From positions 1 through 5,437 of the forward strand of contig JALOLN010000156.1 in the NCBI GenBank assembly GCA_025455945.1: 5,437 bases of DNA, read 5' to 3'. This DNA is from Actinomycetes bacterium (GTDB lineage: Bacteria > Actinomycetota > Actinomycetes > Prado026). The notes beneath the pieces were generated by a model. The model saw nothing but the letters and a program-made list of their open reading frames with translations. It made no database searches and had not been told where the DNA came from. Of this stretch, positions 1 to 5,437 are shown one piece after another; the first letter of the stretch is position 1; each line of letters opens with the position of its first letter. The translations under genes and the position numbers were made by a program.

Positions 1-175
1 CGAGCGCGTCCAGGCAGTGCTCGCCGACCCGGCCGGCCGGGCGGCCGTCCACGTGGAGGGCGAGGGTCGCTTCGTAAGGCACGCCGTCCCGGTCGCACAC
101 CGGCTCTGCGGTGATCTCCAGGACGGCGCCGTCGAGGCAGCCCAGGCGGACCGACGGGACACCGGGGGCGACCAT
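1..175 (-). CDS. Partial hypothetical protein, N-terminal part only
   Basis: This is an open minus-strand frame from an ATG at 175 to the left edge with no stop, about 58 residues visible. It reads MVAPGVPSVRLGCLDGAVLE followed by ITAEPVCDRDGVPYEATLAL and then HVDGRPAGRVGEHCLDAL. Nearly every third codon position is G or C and the residue mix is protein-like, so I take it as real coding sequence. An in-frame GTG at 184 is an alternative start that adds three residues (V-D-G); a TAG lies in frame a few codons further upstream, so the start must be in this short interval. No clear Shine-Dalgarno sequence is visible for either start. The visible part looks like alternating short beta strands with no signal peptide or membrane segment. 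I do not recognise the family and assign no function. It is divergent from the trhA-type gene and may share control through the spacer at 185-251. Confidence 0.7.
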   Translation of the reverse strand, partial: MVAPGVPSVRLGCLDGAVLEITAEPVCDRDGVPYEATLALHVDGRPAGRVGEHCLDAL

Positions 176-205
176 GCCGTCCACGGTAACCGAGCCAGCG
201 ACGCG

Positions 206-211
206 ATGCTA
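206..211 (-). promoter_or_regulatory. Possible -10 element for the leftward partial gene
   Basis: On the minus strand this hexamer reads TAGCAT, which fits the TAnnnT pattern of actinobacterial -10 elements. It would start transcription near 199, about 15 to 24 bases before the GTG (184) or ATG (175) start. No good -35 hexamer is visible at the usual distance, so this is a weak call. Confidence 0.25.
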
Positions 212-218
212 CTCATGG

Positions 219-242
219 GTAACTTACGGTGACGTAGGTTAC
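219..242. promoter_or_regulatory. 24-bp inverted repeat, likely operator between divergent genes
   Basis: Left arm GTAACTTACG (219-228) and right arm CGTAGGTTAC (233-242) are inverted repeats matching at 9 of 10 positions across a 4-base spacer. The element overlaps the -10 region of the trhA-type gene and lies just upstream of the divergent gene. Size and symmetry fit a dimeric repressor site; many TetR-family regulators of actinobacterial lipid and membrane genes bind sites of this general form, but the regulator is not in the window and its identity is unknown. A further GGTAAC half-site occurs at 185-190, exactly 33 bp from the one at 218-223, about three helical turns away. Confidence 0.6.
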
Positions 243-245
243 ACT
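240..245 (+). promoter_or_regulatory. -10 element of the trhA-type gene, probably leaderless
   Basis: The hexamer TACACT fits the TAnnnT -10 pattern and ends six bases before the ATG at 252. A transcription start seven bases downstream would fall on the A of the start codon, giving a leaderless mRNA, which is common in actinobacteria. No Shine-Dalgarno sequence precedes the ATG, consistent with this. TAGGTT at 235-240 is a weaker alternative. The -35 region is not recognisable, as is frequent in such promoters. The hexamer overlaps the right arm of the inverted repeat at 219-242, so a bound repressor would block it. Confidence 0.5.
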
Positions 246-251
246 GCGGCA

Positions 252-998
252 ATGGAGCCTGACGACCGGCTCGTCCACCACCACGGGGCGGCCGAGCGCT
301 TCGAGGACGCCGTCGAGGCACGCCTCGCGGCGGCCGTCGAGCACGCCGCCCCCCACGTCCCGGGGGCGGTCAAGCCCCGGCTGCGCGGCTGGCTGCACGC
401 GGGCACCGCGCCGGTCGCACTCGTCGCCGGCATCGTCCTCGTCGTCCTCTCCCACGGGGCCGCCGAGATCGCGGCGACCGTCATCTACACGGTCACGACC
501 GTCATGCTGTTCTCGGGCAGCGCCGTCTACCACCGCGGCCGCTGGTCGCCACGGACCCTCGGCGTGCTCAGGCGGATCGACCACGCCAACATCTTCTTGA
601 TCATCGCCGGGACGTACACGCCGTTCGCCGTCCTGCTGCTCGAGGGCGGCTCACGCGCCGCACTGCTGTGGATCGTCTGGACCGGTGCCCTGCTGGGCGT
701 CGCGTTCCGGGTGATCTGGCCGCACGCCCCACGCTGGCTGATCGTCCCCACCTACATCGCGCTCGGCTGGGTCGCGGTGTGGTTCCTGCCCGACTTCACC
801 CGCGCCGGCGGGGTGGCGGTGCTCGTCCTGCTCGCGCTGGGCGGGGTGCTCTACACCCTCGGCGGCATCGTCTACGCGACCAAGCGGCCCGACCCCTACC
901 CGACGTGGTTCGGCTTCCACGAGGTGTTCCACACCCTCGTGGTGCTGGCCTACCTCGCCCAGTACGCGGCCGTCGTCATCGTCGTGCTGCGGTCCTGA
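252..998 (+). CDS. trhA: Hemolysin III / TrhA family membrane protein (PAQR-like)
   Basis: A 248-residue integral membrane protein of the hemolysin III family, the bacterial relatives of the eukaryotic PAQR/adiponectin receptors. Despite the name, the family is now linked mainly to membrane lipid and energy homeostasis rather than lysis. After a hydrophilic 45-residue N-terminus rich in His, Glu and Arg, about seven membrane segments can be drawn near residues 51-68, 73-95, 111-130, 137-155, 162-180, 187-208 and 225-246. Family landmarks are present: S90-AVY-H94, D110-H111 followed by ANIFLIIAGTYTPF, and H223-x3-H227 in the last segment. These are the residues expected to bind a metal, probably zinc, as in PAQR receptors. 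The ATG at 252 is preferred because it sits at the predicted transcription start, although the frame stays open back to 111. The gene is alone on this strand and converges on the next gene with a 17-bp gap. Family assignment is firm; the physiological role is inferred. Confidence 0.93.
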   Translation: MEPDDRLVHHHGAAERFEDAVEARLAAAVEHAAPHVPGAVKPRLRGWLHAGTAPVALVAGIVLVVLSHGAAEIAATVIYTVTTVMLFSGSAVYHRGRWSPRTLGVLRRIDHANIFLIIAGTYTPFAVLLLEGGSRAALLWIVWTGALLGVAFRVIWPHAPRWLIVPTYIALGWVAVWFLPDFTRAGGVAVLVLLALGGVLYTLGGIVYATKRPDPYPTWFGFHEVFHTLVVLAYLAQYAAVVIVVLRS

Positions 999-1015
999 CC
1001 GGAGCGGCACCGCCG

Positions 1016-1531
1016 TCAGGCGCCCGGCCCCTGGGCCCGGACCGTCGCCACCTGGTCCATCGCCGTGCGGAGGTCGGTCAGCCAGTCCGAGGCGTTGCGC
1101 CCCACCAGCCGGACGCACCAGGCCAGTGCGTCGGCGCGGGAGCGGGCCACCCCGGACTCGACGAGGGTGTCGAGCACCTGCCGCTCGGGCTGCCGCAGCC
1201 GGGTCATCACCGGCACGGCCAGCGTCGTGAACAGCTGGCGGCGCTCGCCCACCCGGACGCCCCAGGCGACCTTGCGCCCGCTGCGGTGCTCCAGCTCGCG
1301 CGCGATGCGGATGCGCTGCTCGCGGGTGCGGTCCCGGAACTCGCTGATGCGGCCGGCCACCGCCGCCGCCCGCTCGGCGTCGGACGCCCCCTCGGCCGTC
1401 TCCGGCAAGGGCAGCGCGCCCACCACGGTGATCTCCTCGCGGTCGACGGTCACCTCGGGGGCACCGTCGAACCAGTCCTGCGGGACGCGGCCGGACAGCC
1501 AGCCGCGGATCGTCTCGGCGTCGTTAGTCAT
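1016..1531 (-). CDS. Unknown protein with ribbon-helix-helix-like C-terminal region
   Basis: A 171-residue soluble protein that I do not recognise as a named family. Residues 1-60 are acidic and include a beta-like stretch (EITVVGALPLPE, 33-44). Residues 60-84 form a very charged helix (SEFRDRTREQRIRIARELEH), followed by a basic strand (KVAWGVRVGERR). Residues 105-146 have the strand-helix-turn-helix pattern of a ribbon-helix-helix fold: AVPVMTRL, then PERQVLDTLVESGV, then ARSRADALAWCVRLVGRN. Such folds dimerise and bind DNA in Arc/CopG-type regulators, but DNA binding here is inference. The start at 1531 is chosen because an inverted repeat and a promoter-like sequence abut it; an ATG at 1555 would add eight residues (MQACNHAC) encoded by the repeat itself. 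It follows the universal stress protein gene by 30 bp, so it may be read both with that gene and from its own promoter, and it may repress itself. Confidence 0.82.
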   Translation of the reverse strand: MTNDAETIRGWLSGRVPQDWFDGAPEVTVDREEITVVGALPLPETAEGASDAERAAAVAGRISEFRDRTREQRIRIARELEHRSGRKVAWGVRVGERRQLFTTLAVPVMTRLRQPERQVLDTLVESGVARSRADALAWCVRLVGRNASDWLTDLRTAMDQVATVRAQGPGA

Positions 1532-1554
1532 GCAAGCATGATTACACGCTTGCA
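1531..1554. promoter_or_regulatory. 24-bp inverted repeat ending on a start codon, likely operator
   Basis: Arms TGCAAGCATG (1531-1540) and CACGCTTGCA (1545-1554) are inverted repeats matching at 9 of 10 positions around the spacer ATTA. The outer seven bases of each arm are perfectly complementary. The last base of the element is the A of the ATG at 1531 on the minus strand, and the repeat covers the -10 region and the expected transcription start. A second, shorter symmetry (CATGC, two bases, GCATG, 1529-1540) is nested at the start-codon end. The position is that of a repressor site. The adjacent ribbon-helix-helix-like protein is the obvious candidate to bind it, which is inference. Confidence 0.6.
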
Positions 1555-1565
1555 CCGGAAGTCAA
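1538..1565 (-). promoter_or_regulatory. Promoter-like sequence for the 1531-1016 gene
   Basis: On the minus strand TTGACT (1565-1560) is a good -35 hexamer. The AT-rich stretch TAATCAT (1544-1538) lies 15 to 16 bases downstream and serves as a plausible if imperfect -10. Transcription would begin within a few bases of the ATG at 1531, so the mRNA would be leaderless or nearly so; no Shine-Dalgarno sequence is visible. The -35 overlaps the stop codon of the upstream universal stress protein gene. Confidence 0.45.
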
Positions 1566-2023
1566 CCCCGGAGGACGACGACCGGACAGTCGGCGTGCCG
1601 GACCACCTGCTCCGACGTCGAGCCCAGCAGCAGCCCGGCGAATCCCCCGTGACCGCGGGAGGCCACCACGAGCAGCTCGGCCCGGCCTGACGCCGCCACG
1701 AGGGCGCCCGCCGCCGCCCCGTGCACGGGGTGCAGCGTCACCTCGACGCCCGGCGCAGCGCCCAGCACCGTGGCGACGTCCGCGGCCAGCTGGCCGCGGA
1801 CCGCCTCGGCGAACTCCTCCATCGAGGGCACCACCCCGGGCTCCACGCCCTGCGGCCGCGGGGCCGACGTGATCGACCAGGCGCGGACGACGCGCAGCGG
1901 CAGGCCGCGCAGCCGGGCCTCCTCGGCCGCCCAGACCAGCGCCCGGTCCGCCGACGCCGACCCGTCGTGGCCCACGATGATCCCGCCGCCGATGTCCGCC
2001 GTGTCGGCGCGCTCCTTGGTCAT
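1562..2023 (-). CDS. Universal stress protein, single UspA domain
   Basis: A 153-residue single-domain universal stress protein, a cytoplasmic alpha/beta fold that usually binds ATP and dimerises; in actinobacteria such proteins often respond to hypoxia, starvation or redox stress. The first strand is GGGIIVGHDGSASADRALVW (12-31), with the conserved Asp at 20. The C-terminus reads VVASRGHGGFAGLLLGST (119-136) then VRHADCPVVVL, the ATP-loop region. The family loop is G-x2-G-x9-G-S/T; here the first Gly is Ala121, while Gly124 and Gly134-Ser135 are kept, so ATP binding is likely but not certain. The ATG at 2023 lies only four bases after the stop of the DUF255-GNAT gene and its own Shine-Dalgarno sequence is poor, so translational coupling is likely. 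The same frame stays open upstream to 2581, but that part is a shadow of the GNAT coding sequence. Confidence 0.92.
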   Translation of the reverse strand: MTKERADTADIGGGIIVGHDGSASADRALVWAAEEARLRGLPLRVVRAWSITSAPRPQGVEPGVVPSMEEFAEAVRGQLAADVATVLGAAPGVEVTLHPVHGAAAGALVAASGRAELLVVASRGHGGFAGLLLGSTSEQVVRHADCPVVVLRG

Positions 2024-2027
2024 GTGG

Positions 2028-4526
<2,499 letters not shown>

Positions 4527-4610
4527 CGCGGGGTCTCCCGCCCGTGGGGCCATCGGACGTGCGCCACGATAGGACCTGGGCACCGGGCGGGCACCGCGAG
4601 AGGATGGGGT
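4527..4610. promoter_or_regulatory. 84-bp divergent intergenic region, probable bidirectional promoter
   Basis: This spacer separates the leftward DUF255-GNAT gene from the rightward ATP10-like gene and must hold promoters for both unless they are driven from outside. The only AT-leaning spot is at 4566-4575. It reads TATCGT on the minus strand (4571-4566) and TAGGAC on the plus strand (4570-4575), both passable -10 elements. No convincing -35 hexamers were found for either. On the plus strand GAGAGGA (4598-4604) is a good Shine-Dalgarno sequence for the GTG at 4611. Confidence 0.4.
4534..4539 (-). promoter_or_regulatory. Ribosome binding site that decides the DUF255-GNAT start
   Basis: The minus strand reads GGGAGA, with the GGAG core ending eight bases before the ATG at 4526. 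The alternative in-frame ATG at 4553 has no comparable sequence at the right distance. The family N-terminus (PNRLEQATSPYLLQHKDNPV) also begins directly after the 4526 start, so this site supports 4526. Confidence 0.6.
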
Positions 4611-5156
4611 GTGGCCGAGGCAGGGTGGGCGGACGGCGGACCAGGTGGCGCGACCAGCGCGCCCCGGTTCCCGGACCTCGCCGTCCGCTCCCTGGCCGGC
4701 GACGAGCTGCTGCTCCCCCGCGACCTCACCGCTTCGCTCACCCTGGTCCTGCTGGCGTTCCGGCAGTGGCAGCAGGGCCTCGTGGACGAGTGGATCGCGT
4801 GGGCGGTCGACGACGCCGCGGTGGCGCCCACACCGCTCGGGCTCGACCCGGGGGCCAGGGCGGTCGTCGTCGAGGTCCCGGTCATCGGGCGGCGGTACCG
4901 GCCGGCCCGCCGGGTCATCGACGGCGGGATGGCGGCGAGCATCCGCGTGCCGGCGGTGCTGGCCCGTACGCTGACGGCGTACACCGACGTCTCGGCCTTC
5001 TGCCGTGCCGCCGGCATCTCCTCGACGGAGACGGTGCACGCGCTGGTGGTCCGCCGGGACGGCGTCGTCCTTGCGCACGCGGCGGGGACGCCGGACGACG
5101 CCAACCGGGCCACCGTCCTGGCCGCTCTCGGAACGCCGCGTGGCCATGCCGGGTGA
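4611..5156 (+). CDS. Thioredoxin-fold-like protein resembling the ATP10 family, without CxxC
   Basis: A 181-residue soluble protein. The GTG at 4611 is chosen because GAGAGGA lies six bases upstream and the divergent gene's control region precedes it. Residues 19-50 (RFPDLAVRSLAGDELLLPRD then LTASLTLVLLAF) look like the entry strands of a peroxiredoxin/thioredoxin-type fold. Where a redox protein would carry its CxxC the sequence is RQWQQGLVDEW (51-61), so disulfide chemistry is not expected. Further on come EVPVIGRRYRPARRVIDGGM (88-107), the segment LTAYTDVSAFCRAAGI (121-136), and a final strand HALVVRRDGVVLAHAAG. The order of these elements, with a tyrosine-threonine-aspartate segment before a terminal strand ending in a short glycine turn, recalls the ATP10 family, whose mitochondrial members help assemble ATP synthase. 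That match is from memory and only moderately sure; the bacterial role is unknown. It overlaps the next gene by 11 bp. Confidence 0.82.
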   Translation: MAEAGWADGGPGGATSAPRFPDLAVRSLAGDELLLPRDLTASLTLVLLAFRQWQQGLVDEWIAWAVDDAAVAPTPLGLDPGARAVVVEVPVIGRRYRPARRVIDGGMAASIRVPAVLARTLTAYTDVSAFCRAAGISSTETVHALVVRRDGVVLAHAAGTPDDANRATVLAALGTPRGHAG

Positions 5157-5437
5157 CCTGCGGGTCCGTGGCTCGGTCGTGATCCCCGAGGCCGAGCTGT
5201 CGTGGCGCTTCTCGAGGTCGTCCGGACCCGGCGGACAGGGCGTCAACACCACGGACTCGCGGGTGGAGCTGTCGTTCGACCTGAGCCGGACGAGTGCCCT
5301 GGGGCCGACGTTGAGGGCGCGAGCCCTGGAGCGGCTGGCCGAACGCTGCGTCGACGGTGTCGTGACGGTGACCGCCTCGGAGCACCGGTCCCAGCTGCGC
5401 AACCGGGAGGCGGCTGAGCGCCGGCTGGTCGAGCTGC
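5146..5437 (+). CDS. arfB: Partial ArfB/YaeJ-type peptidyl-tRNA hydrolase (ribosome rescue)
   Basis: This is the N-terminal 97 residues of a release-factor-like protein, cut by the right edge. ArfB-type proteins bind stalled ribosomes and hydrolyse the peptidyl-tRNA ester. The catalytic loop SRSSGPGGQGVNTTDSRVEL contains Gly29-Gly30-Gln31, preceded by the family's VVIPEAELSWRF and followed by a charged helix region and VTVTASEHRSQLRNREAAER. The N-terminus starts directly with the catalytic domain and lacks the codon-recognition domains of RF1/RF2, which argues for ArfB rather than a true release factor. The basic C-terminal tail that enters the mRNA channel lies outside the window. The ATG at 5146 overlaps the preceding gene by 11 bp; an in-frame GTG at 5140 would overlap it by 17 bp. 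Neither has a strong Shine-Dalgarno sequence, so coupling to the preceding gene is likely. Confidence 0.93.
   Translation, partial: MPGDLRVRGSVVIPEAELSWRFSRSSGPGGQGVNTTDSRVELSFDLSRTSALGPTLRARALERLAERCVDGVVTVTASEHRSQLRNREAAERRLVEL

Noticed and set aside
991..1047. Stem-loops between the converging trhA-type and 1016-1531 genes as terminators
   Set aside because: CGGC-ACC-GCCG (1005-1015) has only a four-base stem, and the GC-rich CCGGCCC/GGGCC pairing near 1026-1042 is imperfect and lies inside coding sequence. Neither has a T-run, so I cannot support a terminator.
4554..5402. Minus-strand open frame extending the DUF255 protein far upstream
   Set aside because: It is antisense to the ATP10-like and arfB genes, reads as Arg/Gly/Pro/Asp-rich shadow sequence, and the family N-terminus plus a ribosome binding site place the start at 4526.

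Overview
The window looks like a chromosomal stretch from a high-GC actinobacterium. Base composition is very GC-rich, third codon positions in the genes are almost all G or C, GTG starts occur, at least one transcript looks leaderless, and the proteins read like actinobacterial versions of their families. I cannot fix the genus from sequence alone. No mobile element, CRISPR array, tRNA or rRNA was seen.

Layout, left to right. A partial, unrecognised minus-strand gene runs off the left edge (1-175). It is divergent from a hemolysin III / PAQR-like membrane protein gene (trhA type, 252-998, plus). The short spacer between them holds a 24-bp inverted repeat overlapping a leaderless-looking promoter. 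The trhA-type gene converges, with a 17-bp gap, on a minus-strand block of three genes. In transcription order these are a DUF255/YyaL-type thioredoxin-domain protein fused in frame to a C-terminal GNAT acetyltransferase (4526 to 2028), a single-domain universal stress protein (2023 to 1562), and a 171-residue protein of unknown function whose C-terminal half looks like a ribbon-helix-helix fold (1531 to 1016). The last gene has its own promoter-like sequence and a second 24-bp inverted repeat that ends on its start codon.

Divergent from the DUF255-GNAT gene is a plus-strand pair. The first is a thioredoxin-fold-like protein without a CxxC motif that resembles the ATP10 family (4611-5156). 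The second is the start of an ArfB/YaeJ-type peptidyl-tRNA hydrolase with a GGQ motif (5146 to the right edge). The two reading frames overlap, which suggests translational coupling.

Taken together this is mostly housekeeping and stress-maintenance content: membrane homeostasis, universal stress protein, thioredoxin-like proteins and ribosome rescue. The most unusual points are the DUF255-GNAT fusion and the two operator-like inverted repeats with identical 10-4-10 geometry, one beside a possible self-regulating ribbon-helix-helix protein. I found no convincing novel multi-gene system.
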